Shown: positions 12,863-25,227 of the stretch, in pieces
How the letters are laid out: every line of letters starts with the position of its first letter
How positions within the stretch are numbered: position 1 is the stretch's first letter
NCBI GenBank assembly: GCA_963082975.1
Contig: OY720345.1
Span: 28,094,611 to 28,158,610 of the forward strand
Reading direction: 5' to 3'
DNA length: 64,000 nucleotides
Source: Labia minor
Taxonomy: Eukaryota > Arthropoda > Insecta > Dermaptera > Spongiphoridae
Translations under genes and position numbers: made by a program
The notes under the pieces: model-generated
Database searches by the model: none
The model's input: only the letters and a program-made list of their open reading frames with translations
What the model was told of the DNA's origin: nothing

Positions 12863-15800
12863 TTATGAAGTAGGTGTTTCAGGTGTTGAATGTGCGGCAA
12901 TATATTCGAGAGCGCGAAGAATGGCCGGTGGTGAGGGTGGTGGAACTGGAAGATGATCACCGACTGGTTGATAACCATATTCATTAGCCGTGTATTGAAT
13001 GGATATGATTTGGCCATCGGGAGCTGGATAAGAGTGGGAACCCTGGACTTGAAGTGCGGGTTCTTCTGCGCCGATGTCTTTCAAGTGGCCCTGCTGCTCC
13101 GCGTTGATACCGTTGCCGGTCTCGTAGCTAACGACACATTCAGTTCATTCAACTTAATTAATACGATTACAAAGGAAACAAATTCAATATTAAAGTATTA
13201 AACATAACTATTGTATTAATTATTTTAGTTTATCATATTTATTGATTAAATTGATTAATATCTTAAAAGGAGATGATTTAAAAATATTAATTATTTAATG
13301 ATGACGTTAAATCTACGATATTTGCGTTATACTTAATGTTAATTAGAATAGATAATTATAGCTTATTAATAAAAATAAAATCAGCATGCAAATTGAAAAG
13401 GTAAAAAACAAAAACAAAGAAGCCACTTATTATTCTTATTGATTTAATTTTGTTTTAATTGGGTAATTTTTAAAAGGAAAACAAAAAAAAAAAATAAAAG
13501 ATGATTATAATAATAAATATAATAAATTATAATAAAAGAAATCAAGGTAGTAGTAGTTGGTTAGCCAGGGCCAAATTCCCAATTAGTCTCACTCATCTCA
13601 ATTGCATTTAGAGTTATTTTTTTAATCTCTATGACCTTTTTACTTGAGTATTATTATGTAATATTATTTTTTTTTTGTTTACTGTTAATCATTACATGTA
13701 TTCAGAGGCGGATTAAACGCCGGGCGGACCGGGCGGCCGCCCGGGGTCCACCAGTCCGAGGGGCCCACCGAAACCTAAATAAAAATATTTCCTTAAAAAA
13801 AATTTATAAGAACTGTTGAGTTTATGGATAATCAGAGTTTAAATAAAACAAGTTATTCTTGATACAGATCTATTTAGGCTATTTTATACTTATACTTATA
13901 CTTATCTTTATTGAACAACAGATCATTATTCGGTCGTGTTTGAACCCCGACTAACTTAAGAAAAAATAATCAATTTTGGGTCTCGGCGACCACAGTAAAA
14001 ATTTTGTATTTTTTACATAAGTACTATATATGTAAGTATAAAACAGCCTAAATTATAATATAAACAAAATTTGTCTTTCAATTATAATTGTAAATAACTG
14101 AGGGCCCATTTCAATTTTACAGCCCGGGGCCCCCAATCAACTTAATCCGCCACTGCATGTGTATATCATATTTTTTTTATTTCTACTTTCCAGATATTTA
14201 TTATGTCCCTTCTATATGTATTGTATGTATATGTACTCGTATATTGTTAGAAAATAAATAAATAAATGTTCCACAAGCAATGACGCAAACATTAACTATA
14301 AATTGATAAAATGAAAATAGGGTATTCAGATATATGAATAGGAAGTAAAGGCCATAACTAAATGAGGCGTTATTAAATTCTTTAAGGATCATATTTTTTT
14401 GTATTTTTTAAAGATATTTTTTAATAAAAAAAGATATTAGTATTATTATACATTTTTGAGTATTGCGTATTTATCAAAACCAGATTAGTCAAAAAAATGG
14501 CCTTAAATTTTACTATCTATACCCTTACCTAACATTCAAAACTAAATTTTAATATTGTATTTATATTTCTCATGGTTTGAAACTATTAAATTGAAAATTC
14601 AAAGTTCAAAATTATGTCAAAAATTGTTAATCTATACCTCTGCTCTCTTTGTTTTGTGTGACATGTGTACTTTCTATTTTCAATTTTCAATTATTTTTAT
14701 AATATAAATTTATAGTTATCGTTTGCGTCATTACTTATACAGATAATAAATAAATATATAATATTATTTATAAACCTCTTACTTTTGTACATCCTACGCA
14801 AGGACAAAGTCTATCAAGTCGGTTCTATCAATTAGGTGTCCTATGATCAGTAGAACGGGTCCTATCAGCCTCTACCTTGATTTTCTTGATCGGAGGCGCT
14901 ACTTTTTATCTAGTAGCTTCCCGATTTTGATCCCGGAGTCTGGGTTGACTCCGTCCCTAAGACTCCAGATAGAGAAATTCCCTTGCCAGGTCCGGGAATA
15001 TATATATATATATATTTGGTCTAAAAGGAAAAATCACTTTGTCCAAGTGATCTAACGGGGGAGTATTGAGTCTGACACAGTGGAATCGGTCAGGATTAAG
15101 AAATTTACTGTTTGTCTGGCTGTTAATTATTCACTTCATATATAGCAGATTACCTTACATTACATTACATTACATTACTAGCAAAATTTTAAAAATTGAA
15201 GTTAATCGTTTTGGCTTCTGAGTGGCACAAATATCGATATTTTCACATATTAACACTCATTTGTTAAGGTATTAAATACTCTTTTAAATCCCAGCCTGAT
15301 TTAATCAATTTTTAAATGTGTTATTAGATATAATTAAATGAAAATTAAAGAAACGTTTAAAATTTTACTTACATATAGCGATAGGACCCATCGGGATTGA
15401 TTTCACTCTCCTGACGAAGAATTGGAATTGGTTCCGTTGACGGGCCACGAAATTGATCCAAATTTGGATTAAAATCTTGTGGTGCAGCTGAGATTAAATA
15501 GAAGAAACACGTCAATAACAACTAAAACAAAATAAACAAGTTAATATATCACAGGAAAAAATTTCAAAAATAAATTATAATTAAGGGAAAGTGTAGCGCG
15601 CGCTCCTAAGGAAAAAAATAATTTCTCAGATTGTATTTATTTATTTATTTAAATATTGTTTTTAATTTTTTAAAACATAATTTTAATTATTGAACTATAA
15701 GGATGATTCCGTTTTAATCTAAAATTTAATCATTTTTTACTTTTACAAAAAAACAAAAAAAAAAAAAAAAAATAATAATAATAATCCAAAAGACAAAAAT

Positions 15801-16363
15801 TGAATACAAGAAGTTAGAAGTTAGAAATTATAGACTTATTGACACAAAATAAACTCATTAAATAATTGATTTTGATTTAATAATAAAAATATATTTTTGA
15901 AACAAAATAAATTATTATTTATTTTATTTTAATAATTACACTTTCGATTAGGTAGAATAATATTTATTTAATTCAATGTAAAAATTATCATTTTGTTTTT
16001 TATTTTCTCAGTTTATTGTTAAATTTTATGTATGATTATTTGTCCTGTGAGATAATAAAATATTTTTATATTTACTTGCACAATTTCAAAATAAATCTTA
16101 AATGGAAAATACATGTAATACATTCAAATACTTTTCAATACGATTATTTTAATTTAATTAATTCTCTTCTTTTTAGGTTTAAATTTGTAAAATAAAGATT
16201 CTATCTTAAAATTATTTTTAATTAAATTTTATAATAATATAAATAGAGAGTGAAAGCATAAAGTATAATAAAAAATAAAAATTTTTTATAAATTTTGAAA
16301 AAAAATCACAAAAGTTTTCTTAGGAATTGATTCCATAGATCCCTGACTTACCGGAAAGAGCAT
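12863..16363 (-). CDS. RR-1 cuticular protein (endocuticle structural glycoprotein-like), 3 coding exons, 141 aa
   Basis: Structural cuticle protein, expected to be secreted by epidermis and to bind chitin in soft or endocuticle. Coding exons on the minus strand are 16352-16363, 15373-15521 and 12863-13127, with GT-AG introns of 830 and 2245 nt in phases 0 and 2. They join in frame to 141 codons plus TAA. Residues 1-16 (MLFPLLLTCFFYLISA) form a signal peptide, with likely cleavage before A-P-Q-D. The Rebers-Riddiford domain spans about residues 48-118: D-G-S-Y-R-Y-I-Y-E-T-G-N-G-I, then Q-V-Q-G-S-H-S-Y, then the RR-1 core Y-T-A-N-E-Y-G-Y-Q-P-V-G-D-H-L-P-V-P-P-P (99-118). The tail A-I-L-R-A-L-E-Y-I-A-A-H is typical of RR-1. 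The start is the only ATG between the promoter and the first donor. Splicing was inferred by reading, not from transcripts. The phase-2 intron matches gene 2 exactly. Confidence 0.9.
13703..14155. mobile_element. hAT-type MITE in gene 1 intron 2
   Basis: TIRs CAGAGGCGGATTAA and TTAATCCGCCACTG, with very GC-rich subterminal parts (13718-13746 and 14122-14132). Flanks CATGTATT and CATGTGTA are a decayed 8-bp duplication. 453 bp, no transposase. Confidence 0.75.
14279..14731. mobile_element. MITE with about 25-bp TIRs in gene 1 intron 2
   Basis: AATGACGCAAACATTAACTA at the left is mirrored by TAGTTATCGTTTGCGTCATT at the right (one mismatch region). About 450 bp, AT-rich, no ORF. Superfamily unknown because the target duplication is unclear. 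Confidence 0.6.
14770..15178 (+). mobile_element. Retroposon-like repeat with (TTACA)n tail, gene 1 intron 2
   Basis: A less AT-rich block of about 380 bp ending in TTACA repeats (15154-15178), as SINEs and some LINEs do. The sequence GGGTTGACTCC near 14941 weakly resembles a pol III B box, but no good A box was found. A partial copy lies at 38.3 kb. Unknown family. Confidence 0.5.
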
Positions 16364-16407
16364 GTTGAGATTGAAAACAAAGTGTAAACTAAGTAGTAGA
16401 AACAATC

Positions 16408-16443
16408 ACTGACGAGATATTTCAGCTGCGTTGTGTATTTATA
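16408..16443 (-). promoter_or_regulatory. Core promoter of gene 1 (TATA box plus initiator)
   Basis: On the minus strand TATAAATA lies at 16443-16436. An arthropod initiator TCAGT lies at 16412-16408, with its A at 16410, about 33 nt from the start of the TATA box. The implied 5' UTR to the ATG at 16363 is about 47 nt. The spacing is canonical for a TATA-Inr promoter. Confidence 0.75.
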
Positions 16444-16553
16444 CAATTTCGGCATTCATAAAAAAAAAAACAACAAAATCCCAGGTGGAAGTTTCAGCTG
16501 ATAAATTCCGATCTCCCAGGAGGTGATTCGATAACACAGGAGAGGTTTTACTA

Positions 16554-16735
16554 TTGGCCTTTGGTGGAGGGCGGAGCCTGCACCTCACACTGCATTCGGC
16601 CATTTGGCAACTTTCGGGAAAGTGGAGGATAAATCAGATGACAGGTCAAGTGACAGCCCTGGGAATCTACACGGCGTGTGTCGGTGACGATCCTTACAGG
16701 ACAAGCCACCTCCCCCCACGACTTCACTCTATAAT
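16554..16735 (-). promoter_or_regulatory. GC-richer upstream block of gene 1
   Basis: A block much less AT-rich than its surroundings begins about 145 nt upstream of the predicted start site. It has CTGCACCT at 16578-16585 and AAATCAGAT at 16631-16639 (plus-strand reading), followed by a nuclear-receptor-type AGGTCA half-site at 16643-16648. The first two motifs recur in the same order upstream of gene 2. I read no exon here, so I infer a proximal regulatory region; the factors are unknown. Confidence 0.4.
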
Positions 16736-17351
16736 TAATCTGGAGTTTTTAAAATCAGAATGAAGGTGATAATTTTGATGTCTTTGGAGGATATTAGGTA
16801 AGATCGTCTATGGAAGGCCGAAACCGCCCGCTTCAAGGGCAACCCAAGAACTTGATAAATCGTCTTTAAATGAGTTTTACTGACGCCGACAAGTCTGGTT
16901 GAGAGGCTTTCTCTTCCGAACAAGAGGAGTTTCCAGAACGCTCTTTCTCACTCTCGTTCCTATTTACTCTCCATTTAAAAATATAACATTAATATAATAT
17001 AATATCAAATAGATTTGAAAGCCCTAACTTTAAAAATGTTTAAATTTTAAATATTTTTTTTTTAATTCACGGGAATCAATTTGAAATTTGTTGATATTTT
17101 TTTTTTTAATTTTTTAAATTTTTTATTTATATACCTATGCATGTTTAGAAGATTTTCATGAGTCTTAATTTTAAAAATCAACTCCAGAACTGATATGAAT
17201 TTATTTCAAAAATTGTTCCAAATTGATCCTGAAACTTCTTCCAAAATTAAAATTCTATTAATTGGTTAATTTTATTAAAATTTAAAATAAAACAAGATGA
17301 TTACATCATTTTTATTATAAATCAGAATAATTGAGTTTGAATGCATAAGTT

Positions 17352-17841
17352 CTGGAGTGTCTCTACTCGACTATCTCGCAAATTTGAATTCGATTAATTA
17401 ACACATATATTATATTTAAATTAAATTTATTGAATTAATTTATATATTAAAATTAACAAATATATATTAAACCAGCGCGTATTTGGCTCTTTGTTGAGGC
17501 GTGATTTGCAGTGGTGTTAAAAAATTAATTCCGGTACTTTCAGCGATTCAATCAAGCTGAAATTCTAATTGTAATTAATATAATGAAAACGTGGTAAGTA
17601 ATGACTCGCTTCCGGATGAGCTACATTTCTCAAAAGTTGATAGAAAATTAATAATTTTAAATAATGCCCGTGTAGCAAATTTCATTATTAAAGCTCAAAA
17701 CGTTTTTGCGTAATCTTGTCTACATACACACACACACAGACATTTTTCTCAACCTTAGTGAAAATGACTCAGGGACCTTCAAAATGTATAAAAACATCAA
17801 AATCTCGACATCGAAAATTTTCGTGATCTGGCGAGATAGTA
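17352..17841 (-). mobile_element. Family A copy, reverse orientation
   Basis: CTGGAGTGTCTCTACTCG at the left is the 3' stem-loop end, and GGCGAGATAGTA at the right is the inverted 5' tip. The (CA)n tract near 17725-17740 is the internal microsatellite. One stem base is changed. Confidence 0.72.
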
Positions 17842-19330
17842 CAAAGTATCTATATCGTAAGTTATATAGTGATAGAAAGAAATGTAATAGGAAGGATTGT
17901 TTATTTTCAAAGACGAGTGAATCATTCATACTTGATAGATAACTTGTAGAATTGTAATTAATATAATTATTAGTTTAAAATATAAATCATTAATTTAAAA
18001 ATAGATTGTAGTATTTTTAATAAAGATTATAATGAAAATATTTAATTTAAATTAAATGGAATATTCATTTAACAATTTTTAATGTACGGGAGGTACATTT
18101 AATATTATTTAAATAGGCTAAATATGTAATAAAAATAATATAATAATAATAAATATTTGTCTAAATGTGTTAAATATTAATTTTAAATATTTTTTTTAAA
18201 TTAAATCTAAAAATCAAAAAAAAAAAAAAAATTAAAATCTAAAATATTAAAAAAGAATAACAAATATCACACAATCAAACATAGAAATAAATTAGAGGAA
18301 TTTGTTGTTTAGTATTTTTCTTTTTGTTCATAGAGAGGGAGAGAAAGAGAGAAATAAACATTACATTCAAATAAAATACACAAACAAATAAAATATATTT
18401 TATAATCTATAGGGAGTCCCAGAGGGTGGTTGTCATCTCACGATGTGGGAAAACTGTCATAGAAGAGTTATAGTTTTTGAATGAAAATCAACTTTTTAGT
18501 ATCTTTAAAATTTATTGACTTTATTTATTATTCAGTTTGTAATTCGGAAGTTTGAATTTACAATTTTTAAAATAAAATTCTCAAACTAGTATATTGGGAA
18601 CAAAGTTTTTTTTTTCATAAATTATAATAAATAAATTTTTTGATAGTTTTATATTTTGTATCATCAGGCGAATATAAATTCCATATATGTAGTAAAGTAA
18701 AAAAAACAGATTTTTTTTATAAGAAAAGTGTTTTTCAATTTTAATATAATATATTTTAGTGGGATTTGATTAGATTCAGATTCAAATCTATTTATATTTA
18801 TATTTATTTATTTATAATTAGAAAAAAATATGATTTCCGGAATTTTATTACGTATTAAAATTTAGATAAATTTTATAAATTAATATTTAGAAATGATTTT
18901 ATCTAACCAGATATCAATTATAATCTGTTATTGTAATTTGAATGTTGCAATAAATAAATATGATTAGATCAGCAAAAGGATCTAGGAACATGGAATTAAA
19001 CAAGAAAGAGGAGTAGTGGGGAGAATAAAATAAAGTGAAAGAAAATAAGACGAAGATTTATATAAATAGCTTGACTAATAGAATGTTTAGGAACATCAAA
19101 ATTCCCATTCCTAAATAGAGAGCCAAGGTGATGGATATCCTAATGATTAATACTTGTTGTTTCTTAACACGCAAAACAAAATACACAACCAACCAATGGA
19201 TCTAAAACTATTATTATTTTATTATTATATAGATTTGTATTCGTGTATATTTTTATTAATTATAATTATTAATAATTTTTTTTCTTAAGATATATTTCGA
19301 GAAATTATTAAATATTATTATACAGATATA
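17842..19330. other. AT-rich DNA, no feature recognised
   Basis: Poly-A/T runs and a short GGGAGTCCCAGAGGGTGG patch at 18412-18429. No gene. Confidence 0.5.
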
Positions 19331-19845
19331 TACGAGGGCAGTCCAATAAGTCTGTGACTTTTTGTACTTCCTGTCTCTTAAATGAAATGGCAAAACTGCT
19401 CCTGTGAGCAGGCATCTATCAGCTGACGCCTGCAAAAATTTTAACCTGCTAGGTATTTTAGCTTTTATTTGGCATTCATTAATAGCAGACTACCTTGTGA
19501 TTTGAGAAGAAAATGGAAAATAGTGAATTTCCATTAAAATCCATGAATTGGGATACGAATTGCTCCCTCATCCACCCTATTCTCCGGATTTAGCCCCGAA
19601 TGATTATTTCTTGTTTCCAAATCTGAAGAAATGGCTCGACGGAAAGAGATTTGACTCCGCACTAATAAATCTATTTTGATGTCCTGAACAAATCTTATTT
19701 TTTGGAAGGGATGAAAAATTGTAAAAATGTTGGACGAAGTTTATAGAGTTCAAATAAGACTACGTTGAAAAATATAATAATTTTTTTATCCAAAAATCTG
19801 TGTTTCATTCATAAAGTCACACACTTTTTGACCTACACTGTTTTT
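19331..19845 (+). mobile_element. mariner, internally deleted copy
   Basis: Begins TACGAGGGCAGTCCAATAAG and closes with the inverted form of that end (degraded). It retains the transposase start (M-E-N-S-E-F) joined to codons for I-K-I-H-E-L-G-Y-E-L-L, then P-H-P-P-Y-S-P-D-L-A-P-N-D-Y-F-L-F, the signature with the last catalytic D of mariner DD34D transposases. A C-terminal piece (F-L-E-G-M-K) remains. About two thirds of the gene is missing. Non-autonomous; could be moved only by a relative's transposase. Confidence 0.85.
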
Positions 19846-19995
19846 TTATCACGTTTTACTTAACTTGTATTCTTGTCTGTGTGTATGCATCAAATCTTGC
19901 AATCGATTTTTCGACGACTTCCAATCATCGGATATTCTTAAAACTTCACCAACAGCTTTGCTCTCGATGACAATACAATATTATCATTTCTATGA
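19846..19995 (+). repeat. Unnamed repeat adjoining a mariner end
   Basis: Contains ATCAAATCTTGCAATCG and CGATGACAATACAATATTAT. A similar arrangement (TCAAATCTTGCAACGTG, CGATGACAATGCAATATT) is at 34.55-34.65 kb, also near a mariner end. Confidence 0.45.
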
Positions 19996-20087
19996 GCTTC
20001 TAATTGCTACAATTTGAATGAAATAATCCAAAATTATTCCTATATATAAAAATTCAAAATGTCGGATGTAAACAAAAAAAATGTAAA

Positions 20088-20668
20088 CAAATAAGTTGAC
20101 CTGTGGCCAGGTCCGAACCGACCGACGGTTTGAAGTAAATTAATTAGCAGCTACAGAAACAATTTGAAATAATTTTAATATATCTATTAATGTAATAAAA
20201 ACATATGGATACATAAATAATAAATATAAACATTTTTAATTTTATTTTATTTATAATATATATGCAAGAAAAAACTAATAAATATGATTTTCCCGAGGAT
20301 AAAACCAATACAAAGTGCATGATTCGTGATGATATATAAAAAAATCCCCTCATGTGAAATTTGGTGTGAAAATAACCCTTCCCTTCCTATCGCCGATCGC
20401 TAATACTACCACTTCCGGTTTCCGGATTTGCACCAAAAGTTGATCAATTCATCCCACTGATGCATTAAGTAAATATACCAAATTTCATCAAAATCGGTTT
20501 AGCCGTTCAGGCTGTACACATCTATACGGACGGACGGACGGAGAGACATCATGCTAAAAATACTTTTTTCTGTTAAGAAAATGCATGATTCGTGGAGATA
20601 TGTAAAAATCTCCACATGTGAAATTTGGTGTGAAAACAATACCTCCCTTACTATCTCGTCGGTCGGTA
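20088..20668 (-). mobile_element. Family B copy
   Basis: Left end with complete stem-loop GACCTGTGGCCAGGTC followed by ACCGACCGACGG; right end CGTCGGTCGGTAA. The microsatellite ACGGACGGACGG is at 20527-20540. The segment carrying the paired TGACGTCA sites is absent. Confidence 0.75.
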
Positions 20669-20800
20669 AAAAACATAAAATCCCCAACTTTATAAATATA
20701 AATATTTAGTACACATTCATTTCTTAAATTATACTTCAAAAATTTAATTAATATGAGTAAACTAAAATCGATTGCAAAATTTGAAGACTAAAAAGTAGAA

Positions 20801-21633
20801 AATAATACTTTATAAAAAAAAAATTTTAAAAAACCACGTTTTACTAACAGACTAAAAAGGAGAAAATAATTTTTTTCTGAAAATCCATACTGACATTACA
20901 TACAAGAGATCTGATTTGAATCAAACTGTCCATAACGTAAAACGTGAGGCGCAAATATGTCTAAAATATCCTGTTTCTAATAAAAATATAGAAAATATAT
21001 AAATCTCAAAATAAACATTAAAACCACGCATAATATAATTTGACGAATGAATATTGATCTTTATCAAAAATATTAAATTTAATGCTCGAAAGAATTTAAA
21101 TTAAAAAGAATCTATTGGACTACTAATATTATTCCCTTTTACGAGTGGTCTGATAAAAAATTTGATATTTGAAAAGTTTGATAGTATAAGTTAGTATCTT
21201 AAACAATTTTTAAATATATTAAATATACGATAAATTAAGTAAATATACCAAATTCCATCAAAATCCGTTGAGCCGTTCAGGCTGTACACATCTATACGGA
21301 CGGACGGACGGACAGACATCATGCTAAAAATACTTTTTTCTGTTAAGAAAATGCATGATTCGTGGAGATATGTAAAAATCTCCACATGTGAAATTTGGTG
21401 TGAAAACAATACCTCCCTTACTATCGTCGGTCGGTAATTAATAAAGGAAATCATATTTGAATAGAAAAATTATTATTTGTTGCGCCCCACTTTTTACGTT
21501 ATGGACAGTTTGATTCAAATCAGATCTCTTGTATGTAATGTCAGTATGGATTTTCAGAAAAAAATTACTTTCTCCTTTTTAGTCCGTTAGTAAAACGTGG
21601 TTTTTTAAATTTTTTTTTTTATAAAGTATTATT
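20801..21633. repeat. Foldback element with about 150-bp inverted arms
   Basis: Arms at 20801-20955 and 21479-21633 are near-perfect inverses. They share AACCACGTTTTACTAAC, CTAAAAAGGAGAAA, ACATACAAGAGATCTGATTTG and GTCCATAACGTAAA. The 520-bp spacer holds AT-rich DNA and a family B fragment. No coding capacity. Confidence 0.8.
21232..21436 (-). mobile_element. Family B 5' part, nested in a foldback element
   Basis: From AAGTAAATATACCAAATTCC through the ACGG microsatellite to GTCGGTCGGTAA. It sits in the spacer between the arms at 20.8 and 21.5 kb, so it either inserted later or was carried along. Confidence 0.7.
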
Positions 21634-22987
21634 ATATATATATAAAGGCATATGTATTTTAGAATAATTAAAATAAATTTGGAATTATTAATGAAATTGA
21701 TCGATGACGAGGAACATTATAATCAAATTTTGTACAAATATTTATGTCAAGTTATCATAAGTTCTTATAACTCCATTTTGTTTAAAATTGAGTGCACATG
21801 ATTGAAATAAAATCAATTTTTCCAAAAAATTTCTAAAATTATACAGTCGAATAATAGAAATTGTGATTTTATATATATTTTTTCTAAAAAAGAAAATCAA
21901 ATTTTCGTGTTTAGTTTAATATTTTTCTATACAAAAATTATAATAAGAATAGATGAAGAATTACGTAAATATCCATTAAATAATGAATTTATGTTTCATT
22001 GGATTAAATCTTTTCTTGGCTGGGATTGACCTGTTTTCCAAGAATCGAAACGTCATCGTTTGCTTACCCAATCTATATAATAATTCACTTTAACACACTA
22101 TTCCATATTTCATTCATTTAGAAATGTATTTTTTTTATATAAATATATATATTTCGTCATAATATCAGGGATAATCATTCTTTTTTACATTTATACATTT
22201 TAATATAGATGTATTTTATAAAGCATATTGATAAAGTTAAAAATTTGAGATTGAAATGTTATTAGAAAAAGATATCATGAGCTTCTGAAATAGATCAGTG
22301 TCAGGATTGTAATCAACAATCATGGATTCTTATTATGTGTGAATCAAAATTTTAAAAGTCAACTAAGACACTGATGGTAAGTATTTAAATTTAACATGAA
22401 ACATTCATTTATATAATTTATGAATTCTTTCGAAAACAACTGTATACATTATACAATATAATAAAAACAATAATATTTGATTGATGAGGACCAATACTAT
22501 CTTGAAGACTAAATTGAAAATTTACCATTACTCGGTATAAAATTTCAGCTGTAACCCGAGTATAAGTGAAATGTTTATTTTAAGTTTCTTTATCGTTTGC
22601 ATTCCACCTCACTTTTGAGTTAAAGCTAATGAGAAAAGTCACTTTCGGACAAATTAGATAATCTAGCCGATCAAACAATGCCTCTATTTTTAACAAACAA
22701 AAAAAGTTCGTCATTTAAATTCTCTAAGGATATATGGATGTGAATAATTTTTTTCCAAAATAAGATTTTTTTTAGATAATTATAAATCATCAAACGTTAT
22801 GAAACATATTAGAGCTAAATTTATAATTCCTCAGGAACATTGTCAAAATGGTCATTGAAATCTTCTTTTACTATAAAACTTTAAAAATAGTGTTAATTGT
22901 TTCTCATAGAAATAAATGAATCTTAACTGTTCAATATTGTTAAATATATTTTAAATTAAACAATATACTACTATACTAGTAAATATA
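21634..22987. other. AT-rich DNA, no feature recognised
   Basis: No coding frame and no copy of another repeat in the window. Confidence 0.5.
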
Positions 22988-23514
22988 CCGGGTGTCTCTA
23001 AATGAATATTGGAGTTTTAAAGCTTTATAATATTTAGTATATTAAACTTACAATGAGAAATAATATGTCAAATGTGAAAGAGCAACTCAAACAGTTTTGC
23101 CAAGAACCTTATAAGTGTTCAATGTGACCACCATTTGTCATACGGCACACATCAAATATATAATCGAGTTCTTCTCAAACCTTGATCAATGTGTTTTCAG
23201 TAATTTTCTAAGAACTTCATTTTCTCTTCGTTAAGGATCGCGTGTATGTGCCTCCACTAGCAGCAGGCCTCCCTGAATTAAGAATCAGGATAGTAGCAGC
23301 TGTTGCAACAATTACTGAAAACACACTGATCAATGTTTGGGAAGAACTCGATTATATATTTGATGTGTGCCGTGTGACAAATAGTGGTCACATTGAACAC
23401 TTATAAGGTTCTTGGTAAAACTGTTTGAGTTACTCTTTCATTTGACATATCATTTATCACTGCAAGTTTAATATACAAAATATATAAAAGCGTTATTCAT
23501 TTAGAGACAATTTA
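22988..23514. mobile_element. Foldback derivative of a Tc1/mariner-superfamily transposon end
   Basis: Two inverted arms (about 22988-23205 and 23310-23514) surround a 105-bp centre. The right part encodes, on the plus strand, V-P-P-L-A-A-G-L-P-E-L-R, then V-W-E-E-L-D-Y-I-F-D-V-C-R-V-T-N and S-G-H-I-E-H-L-stop. That is the C-terminus of an IS630/Tc1/mariner-type transposase. The left arm is the same end in inverse orientation, and its tip reads CCGGGTGTCTCTAAATGAAT. A head-to-head duplicate of one transposon end. Confidence 0.75.
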
Positions 23515-23739
23515 GAGATAATAAGTGTTTTTTTGAAGGGGGGAGGCAAGAAAAGATTATAAAATATTTTGGAAAGAAAAAAAGAGAATTTTTCGGGTAA
23601 TTCTTTGGCTTAAGGAAGGAATAACTAATAATTGATAACATTTGATAAATTCTATCGATTAAATGTAAATAAATTAGAAAAGTGGATCAAATGAATCAAT
23701 TAATTGAATGGGATAAAAGTGCAAGTAAACGTCATGTTT

Positions 23740-23960
23740 TTTTATTCTAGTTGATGCCGGTAGTGAAAGTGGTTCAGGACAAGAGCAAGGTCTCTAGGTT
23801 TGTAGTTCAATCAACTTGGAGAAAGAGAGTGAGAGTGGGAGCAAGTTGTATAACGAGTGTAACACGCGATCTAGATCGGCCAAAGTTCCAAGCTTGACCT
23901 TGGCAAAGAAAAATTCTCACGACCAAAAATTAGATTTAGATCTAAAGACTCTTAAAATAA
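23740..23960 (+). other. Exon-like island of unknown status
   Basis: After T-rich sequence and TATTCTAG (a plausible acceptor), a frame opens for about 49 codons (P-V-V-K-V-V-Q-D-K-S-K-V-S, later S-C-I-T-S-V-T-R-D-L-D-R). Another frame of 69 codons overlaps from 23816. Composition is less AT-rich. No partner exon or family was recognised. Confidence 0.2.
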
Positions 23961-25175
23961 ATGATCGACTTTCTAAAGACATCAATATAACAATATATAA
24001 TTTTTTATTTTTTTTATTATATTAAAACAGAAAATGTTGTTCTCACTTATTCAAATCAATTACAAATATTAGTACATTCAATGAGTAATGAAAATATTGG
24101 TAGAAATTAGTTTTATATGACAAAATATACAAATTGATAACCTTCAGGTCAATTTAATCTCAAATTTATCTATTAATAATTTCACTAATTTCTTTATCAA
24201 TATCAATTTTTAAGATTTTTTGAGTTTTATAAGAATACTCCTTCTAAATCACATTCATATATGATAAGATCCTTCCAGAATTTTTTAGTTACTCAAAAAT
24301 AAAATTGTTAGCAATTTAAAAAAATTTAAACTAAATAATTTTTAATAATAAGGAAGATTGTGTTAAAATATTTTTTAGCAGTATGAAAATAATTTAGATT
24401 TTATATTTATAATATTCAACATTTTATAAAATGTATTCAAGCAAAATATTTGATTAATTTTATATGGAATAATTTAATAAAATTGATTTTATATTATTTT
24501 TAAATTATTGAAATAAAATTTTTAATAGTATCTGTTAAAATTAAATTTTACAATCCACGTAATAATTTTTATTAGTTAATGTTATTTACATATCTATATT
24601 AATTAAACAACATTAAAGAAGAAAACTAATATATATAATAATATTAATATATATATTTATTAGTTTTATCTTTAATGTTGTTAAATTTAAGCATTTTAAT
24701 TAATATATATATCACACAGACATTATTATTTTTTGTGTGGTTTAGTTTAAAGATTAAATATATTAAAAGTTATTGAAAAAATTGAGAAAACTTTGATAAA
24801 ACTATATAAATAAGAAGTTAAAATTTATTATTCTAAAAAACGATATCTAAATGATATTTTAATTTTCAAAAATATTACCCTCATTAATCAAGTATAAAAA
24901 CATTATTAGAAATAATTACAAATTATTATTTAGTTATTTAATTTTTTTCAGTAGTTTTTCTTGATTTAATATTTTAATCTTTAATAATTTTGTTTATTTT
25001 ATTTTACTTTATTTATAGAATATGTTAAATATTCCCCCACTCACTTCAAATAATACAATATAATACATTTGTATTTGTTCTCGTCAGCCATAAGATGGCA
25101 GCAGTCACTAGATTCTCTCCACCCACCCAGTTAATATTATCTTTCTTAAAATGATAATAAAAGAGGACTAAACTT

Positions 25176-25227
<52 letters not shown>

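Noticed and set aside
12741-13201. Two plus-strand ORFs over gene 1 exon 3
   Set aside because: Antisense to the RR-1 exon with no features of their own.
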